From Acidimicrobiales bacterium (GTDB lineage: Bacteria; Actinomycetota; Acidimicrobiia; Acidimicrobiales; JAHEJN01): a stretch of 56,247 nt of DNA. Made by a program: the position numbers and the translations under genes. Below are positions 36,491 to 46,006 of the stretch, one piece after another (the stretch's first letter is position 1; every line of letters starts with the position of its first letter). The stretch lies in contig JAHEJN010000003.1 in NCBI GenBank assembly GCA_024638845.1, positions 39,988 through 96,234 on the forward strand, read 5' to 3'. A model generated the notes under the pieces. It ran no database searches, was not told where the DNA came from, and was given only the letters and a program-made list of their open reading frames with translations.

Positions 36491-38044
36491 GTGACCGTGT
36501 CGCGGATGTTGATCATCGGAGCCATCCTGTCGACGCTTCTCGTCGGCCCGGCCGCGGCCTCGCCTGGCGGACCGCCGGCCGAGGAGACCACGACATGGTT
36601 CTTCACGAATCAGCTGGCCGGCGGCGCGGCGGCCTTCTCGGTGGCCTTTGGTGATGCCGACGCCGAGAGCTACCTGAGCGGCGACTGGGATGGAAGCGGC
36701 GTCGACGGCCTGGCGGTTCGCTCCGGGCGCCTGTACCGACAGTACGACCTCCAGACCGGAACGACCACCACGGTTTCCTTCGGACGTTCGGGCGACGAGG
36801 TGTTCGTCGGCGACTGGGACGGCAACGGCACCGACACCCTCGCCGTCCGACGCGGCAACGTCTTCCTCGCCAGTTCCACGGGTCGATCAGGCGTCGCCGA
36901 CATCGTGTTCTCCTACGGACGGGCCGGTGACGAGGTGTTCGTCGGCGACTGGGACGGCAACGGCACCGACACCCTCGCCGTCCGACGCGGCAACCGGTTG
37001 TTCGTGCGCAACTCGGTCACCACGGGCCCGGCCGACATGGTTCTGGCCTACGGCCGGCTGAACGACGCGGTTCTGGTCGGCGATTTCGACGGTGATGGCA
37101 CCGATACCTTCATGGTGCGGCGAGGCAAGGAGTACCACGTGCGGAACGACCTTCGCTCCGGTCCGGCGTCGATCTCGTTCTCCTATGGACGCCCCACCGA
37201 TCAGGTCACTCTCGGCGACTGGGACGGCGACGGCAAGGACACTGCGGCGGTACGGCGGGTCGGTGTGCCGCTGCCGAACGCGCCGTCGATCACCGGCGCT
37301 CGCTTCGTCGGCCACTACGGGTCGAGTGCGACACCGCTGCTCGGCGTGCTGGGCGAGGGCACCGTCGCCGACTCGGCCCGCCGGGTTGCCGCTCGCGCCG
37401 CCGCGTGGGCGGGATTCGGATTGCCCACAGTGCCTGTCGCGGAGTTCATCGCCACGATCGCCAACGCGTCGCCGGGCCCGCATGGCGATTGGAGCGTCCG
37501 CATCCCCCACAACGAGATCCGGCCCTACATCGAAGCCATGCGCTCGGTGGGCGGCATCACCGTGCTCGATCTCCAACCCGGTCAATCCGACTTCCTGACC
37601 CAGGCCAAGGAGTACGAGGCGTTGTTACGTGAACCCGACGTCCACCTGGCGCTCGACCCCGAATGGCGGATGCAGCCGGGACAGATACCCGCACAGGTGA
37701 TCGGCTCGGTAGATGCCTCCGAGATCAATGCGGTCACCGCCTGGCTCGACGACCTCGTCGCGACCAACGAGCTCCCACCCAAGCTGGTGATCGTGCATCA
37801 GTTCACGCCGTTCATGGTGACCAATCGAGACCGGCTCGCCCCTCGCGACAACCTCACCATGATGGTCCACATCGACGGTTTCGGCAGCCCCGAGGCCAAG
37901 GTCTCCCGCGTGAACGAGCTTCGCCCCACACCACCGATCCTGCTCGGATTCAAGCTGTTCCTCGATGAGGACACCCGAGTGATGACTCCTGCCGAGGTGA
38001 TCGAACGGCTTTCTCCCGATCCGATCTACGTGTCGTACCAGTGA
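36491..38044 (+). CDS. Secreted FG-GAP-like repeat protein with unknown C-terminal domain
   Basis: A 517-residue exported protein. After a signal peptide (to about residue 24) come about five repeats of roughly 45 residues with core VGDWDGNGTDTLAVRRG, an Asp-rich calcium-binding, beta-propeller-like repeat. The second half (about 265-517) has LDLQPGQSDF and HLALDPEWRM and may be a barrel-type hydrolase, but I cannot assign it. Two repeats are identical over 66 bp in DNA (36794-36859, 36929-36994), showing recent duplication or gene conversion. It may be cotranscribed with the M23 peptidase. Confidence 0.82.
   Translation: MTVSRMLIIGAILSTLLVGPAAASPGGPPAEETTTWFFTNQLAGGAAAFSVAFGDADAESYLSGDWDGSGVDGLAVRSGRLYRQYDLQTGTTTTVSFGRSGDEVFVGDWDGNGTDTLAVRRGNVFLASSTGRSGVADIVFSYGRAGDEVFVGDWDGNGTDTLAVRRGNRLFVRNSVTTGPADMVLAYGRLNDAVLVGDFDGDGTDTFMVRRGKEYHVRNDLRSGPASISFSYGRPTDQVTLGDWDGDGKDTAAVRRVGVPLPNAPSITGARFVGHYGSSATPLLGVLGEGTVADSARRVAARAAAWAGFGLPTVPVAEFIATIANASPGPHGDWSVRIPHNEIRPYIEAMRSVGGITVLDLQPGQSDFLTQAKEYEALLREPDVHLALDPEWRMQPGQIPAQVIGSVDASEINAVTAWLDDLVATNELPPKLVIVHQFTPFMVTNRDRLAPRDNLTMMVHIDGFGSPEAKVSRVNELRPTPPILLGFKLFLDEDTRVMTPAEVIERLSPDPIYVSYQ
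36794..36994 (+). repeat. 66-bp perfect direct repeat within the FG-GAP gene
   Basis: Bases 36794-36859 are identical to 36929-36994, with a period of 135 bp (45 codons). Each copy encodes DEVFVGDWDGNGTDTLAVRR followed by GN. Other units of the same protein have diverged, so these two copies are recent or held alike by recombination. Confidence 0.95.
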
Positions 38045-38053
38045 CCGGTCGGC

Positions 38054-38773
38054 TCAGGATCGGGAGAGCTCCCTCCACAGGCGGCTGAACGCCGCCGCCG
38101 AACGACCCCCGGGGAAGGCGATCGCCACCGGTTGGCGCTTCTCGCAGGCCCGCTCGATCTCGACCGTCTCGGGGATCCAGGTGGACAGGATGTCGCGGCG
38201 TCCGGCGCGCAGGTCGTCGACGAAGGCGGCGTGACGGGCCAGCATCGGGTCGACCATGCTGAAGAACCCGCGCACGCGAGTGTCGGCTTTCGGGTCACGG
38301 TCGACGAAGTCGACGAACTGATCGAAGGAGCGCACGGCCAGCATGGAGGGGACGATCGGGACCACGACTTCGGCTCCGACCCCGACGACGGATGTCACCG
38401 CCGAGTCGACACCGGCCGGAAGATCGAGCACCAGGAGCTCGTAGTTGCCGTGCTCAGCGGCAACGATCCGCGCGAGCTGTCTGCTGTGGACCAGGGTCGA
38501 CCCCGAGTCGAAGGTGGTGTCGGCGGGAATGACCGAGAGACCATCGATGGAGGTGCGGACGGCGCCGTGGTGGGTCTGGCGCCGGAACAGGCCCGCACGC
38601 GGCGGGGGTTGGGTCACGGGTTCGACTCCGGTGAGATGGCACGCCGCCGCCTGCGGGTCGAGATCCCACACGACGGCCCGCAGTCCCGACAGCGCCGCGG
38701 CCGTCGCCACGTTGACGGCGGCCGTGGTCTTGCCCACCCCGCCCTTGACCGCGGCAAACGCCAGAATGCGCAT
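38054..38773 (-). CDS. ParA/MinD-like ATPase
   Basis: A 239-residue P-loop ATPase with the deviant Walker A KGGVGKT (10-16), VVWDLDPQAAA and LLVLDLPAGVD. Chromosome ParA usually neighbours parB; none is here, so this is an orphan that may position another cargo (proteins, polar complexes). Convergent with the FG-GAP gene and divergent from the CBS gene. Confidence 0.88.
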   Translation of the reverse strand: MRILAFAAVKGGVGKTTAAVNVATAAALSGLRAVVWDLDPQAAACHLTGVEPVTQPPPRAGLFRRQTHHGAVRTSIDGLSVIPADTTFDSGSTLVHSRQLARIVAAEHGNYELLVLDLPAGVDSAVTSVVGVGAEVVVPIVPSMLAVRSFDQFVDFVDRDPKADTRVRGFFSMVDPMLARHAAFVDDLRAGRRDILSTWIPETVEIERACEKRQPVAIAFPGGRSAAAFSRLWRELSRS

Positions 38774-38837
38774 GCAGCGGACCCTATCGGCCCAGTGTGC
38801 GCCGCTCCCCACCTTCGGGGCCGGCACCTTCGCGAAT

Positions 38838-38866
38838 GACAGATCGGGATCTGTGGCCTAGTTTGA
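38838..38866 (+). promoter_or_regulatory. Promoter with palindromic operator upstream of CBS gene
   Basis: ATGACA (38838-38843), a 17-bp spacer and TAGTTT (38861-38866) form a plausible -35/-10 pair. Inside the spacer lies a perfect palindrome with 7-bp arms, ACAGATC-GG-GATCTGT (38841-38856). A dimeric repressor bound there would block polymerase. No regulator gene is adjacent. Confidence 0.5.
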
Positions 38867-38925
38867 GAACGGAGCAACACAACGTCGTGCGTTCCTGTCC
38901 GGGCCGATCCTGCGAAAGGAGCACC

Positions 38926-39360
38926 ATGCGAATCTCCGAACTCCTCGACGGCAAGGGCCATCGAGTTGCGACCGTCGATCCCGCCGACCGCGTCTCCGAC
39001 GCCATCGCCCTGCTCGCCGAGTGGGGCATCGGTGCGCTCGTGGCGTCAGCCGACGGCAAGACCATCGCCGGCATCATCTCCGAGCGCGACATCGTGCGCA
39101 GCCTGGCCGAAGAGCAAGAATGGACACTCCGGCTGCGGGTCGACGACCTCATGACCAAGTCCGTCGTCACGTGCGCTGCGACCGACACGGTCGACTCCTT
39201 GATGAGCCTCATGACCGCCAATCGCATTCGCCACGTTCCGGTGGTCGAAGACGACGAGCTCATCGGCATCGTCAGCATCGGCGACGTCGTCAACATCCGC
39301 CTCCAGGAGCTCGAGGCCGAGGCGTCCGCGGTCCACGACTACATCACACTGGGTCGCTGA
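38926..39360 (+). CDS. CBS-domain pair protein
   Basis: A 144-residue protein consisting of two CBS domains (about 8-60 and 75-128), with IAGIISERDIVRSLAE and RHVPVVEDDELIGIVSIGDVV. CBS pairs bind adenine nucleotides and usually regulate a partner. The start ATG 38926 has AAAGGAG 5 nt upstream. It is a single gene behind a palindromic operator. Confidence 0.92.
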   Translation: MRISELLDGKGHRVATVDPADRVSDAIALLAEWGIGALVASADGKTIAGIISERDIVRSLAEEQEWTLRLRVDDLMTKSVVTCAATDTVDSLMSLMTANRIRHVPVVEDDELIGIVSIGDVVNIRLQELEAEASAVHDYITLGR

Positions 39361-39374
39361 TCACCCGAATCGGC

Positions 39375-39689
39375 TCAGTCGTCGAAAGCCGCGGCGGCAT
39401 CGAGGGCGTCGGCGATCAACTGCGGTAGGGCAACGGCCTCGTCGAGGGTACGAACGTGGACGACGGGGACCATGGGGCGTGACACGAGCGACACCGCCGC
39501 GACGTGGTCACGCTCGGGTGGTGCGAGCGCAGGGCCCAGGACCACGATGTCGTGCTCGAGGCCGGCGACCCGCGATTCGTACACATCGGGGTCGAGGACC
39601 GCGATGCAGCGGTGTCCAGCCGGCTCGAGGATCTCCGCCGCGGCCTCGGCCATGTCGGCATAGCGACCCATGAGCAGAACGACAGCCAA
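39375..39689 (-). CDS. Small receiver-like protein, no phosphorylation site evident
   Basis: A 104-residue alpha/beta protein resembling a CheY fold (VVLLMGRYADMAEAAAEIL..., DIVVLGPALAPPERDHV, MVPVVHVRTLDEAVALPQLI), but lacking a clear Asp triad. TTG 39689 is preferred because GGAGGAGG lies 6 nt upstream; the open frame continues to 39752 with less likely coding. Function unknown. Convergent with the CBS gene. Confidence 0.6.
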   Translation of the reverse strand: MAVVLLMGRYADMAEAAAEILEPAGHRCIAVLDPDVYESRVAGLEHDIVVLGPALAPPERDHVAAVSLVSRPMVPVVHVRTLDEAVALPQLIADALDAAAAFDD

Positions 39690-39842
39690 CGCAACCTCCT
39701 CCGCGCCCCCTCGGTGAAGAGCCGCGACCGATCGTACTGCGCGACGATGCACGGAGTCCGGAGGCTGCCATGCTGCGGTGACCTGACCGGGGGTGGGCTA
39801 GCGCAATGTGGGCCGATGTGCTCAACTTCGGGCTCGACACGA

Positions 39843-39858
39843 CCGATCACACGATCGG
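39843..39858. repeat. Inverted repeat upstream of the membrane-protein gene
   Basis: CCGATC and GATCGG flank ACAC in the 249-bp region between the divergent genes starting at 39689 and 39939. It may be an operator; nothing else in this stretch is recognisable. Confidence 0.35.
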
Positions 39859-39938
39859 AAGCTGCTTCGGCCTACGGTGCACACTCGTCGGAGGCCCCGA
39901 TCCCATCCGGGGTCTCCACGGCTCGTCGAAAGGACCAC

Positions 39939-41051
39939 ATGCGGTACGGAATCGCGTCGGCAATGGCCACGGTGGCCGTGTTGCTCACGATCATTGCGGG
40001 CCCCGGCTGGTTCGCCAAGCACAACCTCTACGAGACCGACGTCGTGGTCGAACGGGTCGACACGACTCTCGATGACGAGCGGGTCCAGCTCGCGATCGCC
40101 GAGAAGGTCAGCGACCAGTTGTTCCTGCTGGCAGGAATCGACCGCGACGCAGCCGTCGAGGCCATCGAGGAGACCGACCCTGAAGCCGAAGCCGATCCCG
40201 ATGCGACATCCGAAGCGTCGCTCTTTCCCACGCCCACCCCAGAGGTCGAGGAGAACGACGAGACGAATGATCTCCTCGCCGATCTCCCCATCGCCGAGGC
40301 CATCCAGTCCGTCGCCACCGAACGAGCGGCGCTGATCGTCGCATCGAACCGGCTCGACCCCCAGATCCAGGAGGCAGTGCGTCAATCGCACGAGGAGTTC
40401 CTCGAGGTCGTCGACGGGACGCGGCCGCCGAACTCGGAGGGCGAGGTCACGATCGACCTCGAACCCGTCGTCGTGGAGACGCTCGACGCCATCGCCGACG
40501 ACCCGATCCTGGGCTTCCTGAGTACGAGCGAAGTCGAGATCGGCGATTCCACCTTCATCGTCGCACGAGAGGGTCAGGGCGGAGGGGTGTGGTGGGGGAT
40601 GCTCGAGAAGTTCCCCAACTGGACGAACCTGGCCATCTTCGGCATCTTCGTGCTCCTGGGCGGCGCCATCATTCTCTCGCCCGAACGCGACCGCATCATG
40701 CTCACGTCCGGAGTCGGGATCGCCGTCATCGCCCTCGTCATCGGGGCCGCTTCGTGGGCCGCTCGTCCCATCGTGTCCACCGTGTTCATCCGCGACGAGG
40801 TCACACGCGACGCGTACGAGGCCGTGTACGTCGTCTTGTCGAAACCGCTCATCAGCCTCGAAGTACGGATCGCCATCTTCGCGGCCATCCTGGCTGCCAT
40901 CGGGGGAATCCTCGGTTTCTACCTCGACTGGAAGGCCGAGCGAGCCCTGGCCGAAGAGGGGGCCGAGAACCCCAACGGCTATGACCCCAGCCTGCCCACC
41001 TACCGTTCGCCCTTCGGCGACAGCGGCATTCCGCCCGGCCCGCAACGCTGA
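39939..41051 (+). CDS. Uncharacterised membrane protein with large extracytoplasmic loop
   Basis: A 370-residue protein I do not recognise. It has an N-terminal membrane helix (about 7-25), an acidic external region of about 200 residues (with a Glu/Asp/Pro-rich stretch at 80-110), then three hydrophobic helices (about 225-245, 255-275, 305-330) and a short cytoplasmic tail ending in Pro/Gly. The topology resembles actinobacterial integral proteins annotated only as hypothetical. ATG 39939 has GAAAGGA 5 nt upstream. Confidence 0.82.
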   Translation: MRYGIASAMATVAVLLTIIAGPGWFAKHNLYETDVVVERVDTTLDDERVQLAIAEKVSDQLFLLAGIDRDAAVEAIEETDPEAEADPDATSEASLFPTPTPEVEENDETNDLLADLPIAEAIQSVATERAALIVASNRLDPQIQEAVRQSHEEFLEVVDGTRPPNSEGEVTIDLEPVVVETLDAIADDPILGFLSTSEVEIGDSTFIVAREGQGGGVWWGMLEKFPNWTNLAIFGIFVLLGGAIILSPERDRIMLTSGVGIAVIALVIGAASWAARPIVSTVFIRDEVTRDAYEAVYVVLSKPLISLEVRIAIFAAILAAIGGILGFYLDWKAERALAEEGAENPNGYDPSLPTYRSPFGDSGIPPGPQR

Positions 41052-41110
41052 GGCCCCGGCCCGGGCCGGCGATCACCGCTGGCAGGAACCGCCGGTAGGT
41101 TCGGGGGTCG

Positions 41111-43582
41111 ATGCTCACGATCCCGGAGCCCGACGCGATTCTCGACGGCTTCGTCGACCATGTGGTCGAGCTCGGTCTGGAGCTCTACGGGGCACAGGAG
41201 GAGGCCATCCTCGAGTTGATCGGCGGCGCCAACGTGGTGCTCAACACCCCCACGGGGTCGGGGAAGTCGCTGGTGGCGACGGCCGCGCACTACGCGGCGC
41301 TGGCCCATGGCCGCCGGAGCGTCTACACCGCGCCGATCAAGGCGTTGGTGAGCGAGAAGTTCTTCGCACTGTGTCGCGACTTCGGCTCCGAGCGGGTCGG
41401 GATGGTCACCGGAGACGCATCGGTGAACGCCGGGGCTCCCATCATCTGTTGCACGGCGGAGATCCTGGCCAACTGGGCCTTGCGCGAGGGCGCCGGTGCC
41501 GACGTCGACCTCGTGGTGGCCGACGAGTTCCACTACTACGGCGACCCGCAGCGGGGATGGGCCTGGCAGGTTCCACTGCTCGAGCTGCCCCATGTGCAGT
41601 TCTTGTTGATGTCAGCCACGTTGGGCCCGACCGCGTGGTTGGTGGAAGAGCTCGAGCGCCGAACCGGCCGAGCCAGTGTCCTGGTGCGCAGCACCGACCG
41701 GCCGGTGCCCCTCGACTTCGCCTACCGCACCACCCGTTTGGTGCACTCGATCGAGAAGCTGCTCGAGCTGGGACGGGCGCCCGTGTACATCGTGCACTTC
41801 ACCCAACGCGAAGCCGCAGAGCAGGCTCAGTCGCTCCTGTCGATCGACGTGCTCACCAAGGACGAGAAGACGCAGGTGAACGAGCTCATCGGCGGGTTTC
41901 GCTTCGACAGCCCGATCGGCAAGGACATGCGCCGGTTCGTGACCCACGGCATCGGTCTGCACCATGCCGGTCTGCTGCCGAAGTACCGGCTACTGGTCGA
42001 GAAGCTGGCCCAGGCCGGACTCCTCAAGCTGATATGCGGAACGGACACACTTGGCGTGGGGGTGAACGTGCCCATCCGGACGGTGTTGTTCAGCCAGTTG
42101 TGCAAGTACGACGGCAGCGACACCCGCGTCCTCCGGGTGCGCGAGTTCCAGCAGATCGCGGGTCGGGCGGGACGCCGGGGGTTCGACACCTTGGGCACCG
42201 TGTGGGCTCAGGCGCCCGCCCACTGGATCGAGAACCGGATCGGCGAGGAGAAGGCCGCCGTCGACCCGAAAAAGAAGAAGAAGCTGGTGAAGAAGAAGGC
42301 ACCCGAGCGGGGCTACTCCCACTGGGACGAGGCGACCTTCGTCAAGCTCATCGAGGGCGAGCCCGAGCCGCTGACCTCGAGCTTCCGGGTCACCCACCAG
42401 ATGCTGCTCAATCTGCTCGACCGACCCGGAGACGGGTGTGCGGCGGTCCGGACGCTGATGGTCGACAACCACGAGACACGACGACGCCAGCGCGCCCACA
42501 TCCGCCGGGCCATCGCCATCTACCGCTCGTTGGTCGATGCCGGGGTGGTCGAGCACCTCGAGGAGCCCGACGAGCACGGCCGCACCGTGCGGGTGACCAT
42601 CGACCTGTCCGACACGTTTGCGCTGAACCAGCCGTTGTCACTGTTCGCCCTCGAGGCCGTCGAGGCGCTCGATCTCGACCACGAAACCCATGCGCTCGAC
42701 GTGGTCTCGGTGATCGAGTCGGTGATCGAGAGCCCGCGGGTCATCCTCGCTGCCCAGCTCGACAAGCTGATCGCCGACACCCTGGCCGAGCTGAAGCGCC
42801 GTGGTGTCGAGTACGACGAGCGCATGGACGAGATCGCCGAGCTCACCCATCCGAAGCCCCTCGAGGACTTCCTGTACGACAGCTTCAACCTGTTCCGCGC
42901 CCACCATCCGTGGGTGGAGGGTGACACGGTGAAGCCCAAGGCCATCGTGCGCGACCTCTACGAGCGGGCCATGACCTTCCGTGACTACGTGAACCACTAC
43001 GGCCTGAAACGTTCGGAAGGTGTGCTGCTCCGCTATCTCACCGATGCCTACCGAGCGTTGCGCCAGACGGTTCCCGACACGCACCGCACCGATGAGGTCG
43101 ACGACATCGTCGAGTGGCTGGGAGAGCTGATCCGGCAGATCGACTCGAGCCTCATCGACGAGTGGGAGAAGCTCCAGCACCCCGACGAGGTGCCCAGTGA
43201 CGAGATCGTGCTACCCGAGCGGCGCGACGTCACCCAGAACACCCGGGCCTTCCGGGTGATGGTGCGCAACGAGATGTTCCGCTGGATCACCTTGCTCGCC
43301 CGGAGAGACAGCACGACCCTTGCCGAGGCCGGTCGCACGCTCACGGCCGAGGAGATCGACGCCGCCATCAGCGGGTACTGGGACGTGCACGACCGCATCG
43401 TGCTCGACGGTGACGCCCGCGGCCCCGACCGCTTCGAGCTCGACGAGTCGGGCACCGTGCGCCAGACGATTTCCGACCCCGAGGGCTGGAACGAGTGGTA
43501 TCTCGCGGCGACGGTCGACTGGGTTGCCTCGGCCGAGGTGGGTCAACCAATCCTCGACCTCGTCGAGGTGACCAGGCGCTAG
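41111..43582 (+). CDS. DEAD/DEAH-box helicase, DUF3516 (Ski2-like) family
   Basis: An 823-residue superfamily 2 helicase. Motif I is TPTGSGKS (46-53), motif II is DEFH (138-141), motif III is SAT in LLMSATLG, and motif VI is QIAGRAGRRGFD. A lysine run (KKKKKLVKKK) follows the helicase core, and the C-terminal DUF3516 region (about 480-820) completes the actinobacterial family. It is predicted to unwind RNA or DNA; the exact role is not known. Convergent with the hydrolase gene. Confidence 0.95.
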   Translation: MLTIPEPDAILDGFVDHVVELGLELYGAQEEAILELIGGANVVLNTPTGSGKSLVATAAHYAALAHGRRSVYTAPIKALVSEKFFALCRDFGSERVGMVTGDASVNAGAPIICCTAEILANWALREGAGADVDLVVADEFHYYGDPQRGWAWQVPLLELPHVQFLLMSATLGPTAWLVEELERRTGRASVLVRSTDRPVPLDFAYRTTRLVHSIEKLLELGRAPVYIVHFTQREAAEQAQSLLSIDVLTKDEKTQVNELIGGFRFDSPIGKDMRRFVTHGIGLHHAGLLPKYRLLVEKLAQAGLLKLICGTDTLGVGVNVPIRTVLFSQLCKYDGSDTRVLRVREFQQIAGRAGRRGFDTLGTVWAQAPAHWIENRIGEEKAAVDPKKKKKLVKKKAPERGYSHWDEATFVKLIEGEPEPLTSSFRVTHQMLLNLLDRPGDGCAAVRTLMVDNHETRRRQRAHIRRAIAIYRSLVDAGVVEHLEEPDEHGRTVRVTIDLSDTFALNQPLSLFALEAVEALDLDHETHALDVVSVIESVIESPRVILAAQLDKLIADTLAELKRRGVEYDERMDEIAELTHPKPLEDFLYDSFNLFRAHHPWVEGDTVKPKAIVRDLYERAMTFRDYVNHYGLKRSEGVLLRYLTDAYRALRQTVPDTHRTDEVDDIVEWLGELIRQIDSSLIDEWEKLQHPDEVPSDEIVLPERRDVTQNTRAFRVMVRNEMFRWITLLARRDSTTLAEAGRTLTAEEIDAAISGYWDVHDRIVLDGDARGPDRFELDESGTVRQTISDPEGWNEWYLAATVDWVASAEVGQPILDLVEVTRR

Positions 43583-43583
43583 T

Positions 43584-44390
43584 TCAGCCGGCAAAGCCGC
43601 TGACGGCGGCCGCATGCTCGGCTCTCGGGTAGAGCTGCCGCAACAGTCGCGGCGCTCGGAACGGCTGCCATCGGTGGAGGGGCTGACCCAGGCGATCGAG
43701 CACTGCGAAGACGGCGCTGGCGTTGTGACCGAGCCCGGTGTGGCTGCCGCGGACCTCGATGCTCTCACTCGTTGGACTCAGGTGTTCGATGCAGGCCTCC
43801 CAGGGCACGATCCCGTCGGTCTTGGTGTAGATCGCGGTCGACGGCACGGGCAGCGCGCCCCGTTGGTGCTCGCTGCCTCCGAGGTGGTCGTGATAGTGGC
43901 GGTCGTAACGGTGCGCCAGCCCCTCGACCAGGCGGGAGACAGTGGAACGATCGCCGGCCTGCATGCGGAACGGGCTGCCGAGAGAGACAACCTGCCGGAC
44001 ACGATCGGGTGCGACACGAGACAAGTGCCGCGCGTAGATGCCGCCCAGGCTCCAGCCCACGAGACGGACCTGCCTACCGTGTTCGTCTGCCAGCTCGTCG
44101 AGCCGCTCGACGAGCCCACCGATGATCTCCGGGGTGGGCCCGATGTTGCGCCCGAGGCTCCATCCCCTGGCGTCGTAGCCCTTGGCGTTGAGCGCCCACC
44201 GCAGTGGTGCTGTGGAGACGTCGGAGGCGCTGAAGCCGGGGAGAACGAGAACCGGCCCGCCATCACCGAAACGCGCCAGCCGCAGCAGCGGTGACAAGAT
44301 CACCGATCCGGCCAGCTCGGCGACGGCACGTTGTTCGAGGGCCACCAACAGCCGTGAGGGAGCGGTCAGGGAACCATCGCCGGAAGCCAT
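43584..44390 (-). CDS. Alpha/beta hydrolase
   Basis: A 268-residue hydrolase: VLVLPGFSASD (oxyanion strand), nucleophile elbow GWSLGG in RLVGWSLGGIYARHL, and a late His in SHTGLGHN. It resembles small lipase/esterase-like proteins. No signal peptide. It is divergent from the wax synthase gene, so a lipid substrate is plausible (inference). Confidence 0.88.
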   Translation of the reverse strand: MASGDGSLTAPSRLLVALEQRAVAELAGSVILSPLLRLARFGDGGPVLVLPGFSASDVSTAPLRWALNAKGYDARGWSLGRNIGPTPEIIGGLVERLDELADEHGRQVRLVGWSLGGIYARHLSRVAPDRVRQVVSLGSPFRMQAGDRSTVSRLVEGLAHRYDRHYHDHLGGSEHQRGALPVPSTAIYTKTDGIVPWEACIEHLSPTSESIEVRGSHTGLGHNASAVFAVLDRLGQPLHRWQPFRAPRLLRQLYPRAEHAAAVSGFAG

Positions 44391-44466
44391 GTGAGGACAA
44401 CCGTACTTGTCGCCGCGCCGCGGCAGCGAATGTACCGACCGTGTCGGCTCACCGTACTCTCGGTCT

Positions 44467-45966
44467 GTGAAGCAACTCAGCGGCGTCGATGCGGCGTTCC
44501 TCAACCTCGAGACCGCGAACACCTACGGCCACGTGTCGAGCCTGTCGGTCTACGACCGGCCCGACGACCCTCACTTCGAGGCCTATCCTGTCGCGCGGGC
44601 TCAGATCGAGGCACGGCTGGCCCAGCTCGATCCGTTCCGTCGTCGGCTGGTGCAGGTGCCCCTCGGGCTCGACCATCCATGGTGGATGCGCGATCCGGCG
44701 TTCGATCTCGACTTTCACGTGCGTCACATCGCCGTACCACCGCCGGGAGGAACCGAACAGGTCACTGCCCTCGTTTCCCGCATCATCGCTCGCCACCTCG
44801 ACCGGAGACGGCCGCTGTGGGAGACATACGTGATCGAAGGTCTCGAGGGCAACCGGTTCGCGCTGCTCACCAAGGTCCACCACGCGACGATCGACGGGGC
44901 GGCGGGAGCGGAGCTCTTGGCCATGCTGCTCGACCAGAAACCCGACGCCGAGCTGGCGCCGACCGAGCCCGACAACCGGCCGCCCGAGCGCGAGCCGTCG
45001 GACTTCGAGATGCTCGGCCGCACCGCGCTGTCCATCGCCACCAAACCGCGCGACGTCATCCGGCTCACCACCAGCGCCACCGCGGCCCTCCGAGAGGTTG
45101 CCCGACAGCGTGGGCTCGGCGGCCTGGCCGAGCTGGTCGGTCGACCGCTACCTCATCGCATCGCCGTCATGGGCCAACGCGAGCACAACGACAACGACCC
45201 CGACATCGCGCCCGTCCTGCCCAGCTTCACCGCTCCGAACACGCCGTGGAGCCACAGCGTCTCGGCCCATCGGAAGTTCGCCATCGACAGCGTTGCCCTC
45301 GAAGAGGTGAAGCACACCAAGCGATTGCTGGGCTGCACGGTGAACGACGTGGTGATGGCCATGGTGGCGGGCGGGCTGCGGAACTGGCTCGAGGAGAACG
45401 ACGCCCTTCCCGACGACCCGCTCGTGGCCATGGTTCCCGTTTCGGTGCGCACCGGCAACGAGAGCGACCGGTGGACCAATCGGGTCTCGAGCCTGTTCGT
45501 GCCCGTTCCCACCGACCGCGAACAACCGCTCGACCGGCTGGCTGCGATGAACCGCACCATGAACGAGGCCAAGGCGACATTCGATCTCCTGCCCGCCGAG
45601 GCCCTCACCGACCTCGCCCAGTTCGCGCCCCCCGCGTTGGCCACGCGGGCGGCTCGGCTCGCCACCCGACTGCACATCGCCGATCGGCTCGCGTCACCCA
45701 TCAACCTGGTGATCTCGAACGTGCCCGGCCCCCGGAGCCCACTGTTTCTCGGCGGCGCCATGATGCGGCACTACTACCCCGTCTCCACCATCGCCGAAGG
45801 CGTCGCCCTGAACGTCACGGTGCAGAGCTATCTCGACACGCTCGACTTCGGGCTGGTGACCTGCCGCGATCTGATCCCCGATCTCGAGCACATGACAGGG
45901 CTCATCGCCGCCGAACTGGGTGTGATCCGCGACGCCGCCGAAGCCTTGACGGCCGCAACCGACTGA
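44467..45966 (+). CDS. Wax ester synthase / diacylglycerol O-acyltransferase
   Basis: A 499-residue WS/DGAT that joins acyl-CoA to diacylglycerol or fatty alcohol, making storage lipid. The catalytic HHxxxDG is HHATIDG (138-144). The N-terminus QLSGVDAAFLNLET and C-terminal LVISNVPGPRSPLFLGGA are family landmarks. GTG 44467 gives the expected N-terminus. Confidence 0.95.
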   Translation: MKQLSGVDAAFLNLETANTYGHVSSLSVYDRPDDPHFEAYPVARAQIEARLAQLDPFRRRLVQVPLGLDHPWWMRDPAFDLDFHVRHIAVPPPGGTEQVTALVSRIIARHLDRRRPLWETYVIEGLEGNRFALLTKVHHATIDGAAGAELLAMLLDQKPDAELAPTEPDNRPPEREPSDFEMLGRTALSIATKPRDVIRLTTSATAALREVARQRGLGGLAELVGRPLPHRIAVMGQREHNDNDPDIAPVLPSFTAPNTPWSHSVSAHRKFAIDSVALEEVKHTKRLLGCTVNDVVMAMVAGGLRNWLEENDALPDDPLVAMVPVSVRTGNESDRWTNRVSSLFVPVPTDREQPLDRLAAMNRTMNEAKATFDLLPAEALTDLAQFAPPALATRAARLATRLHIADRLASPINLVISNVPGPRSPLFLGGAMMRHYYPVSTIAEGVALNVTVQSYLDTLDFGLVTCRDLIPDLEHMTGLIAAELGVIRDAAEALTAATD

Positions 45967-46006
45967 ACGGCGCGAATACGACACGGATGCGGCGGGTTGC
46001 CGGTGC

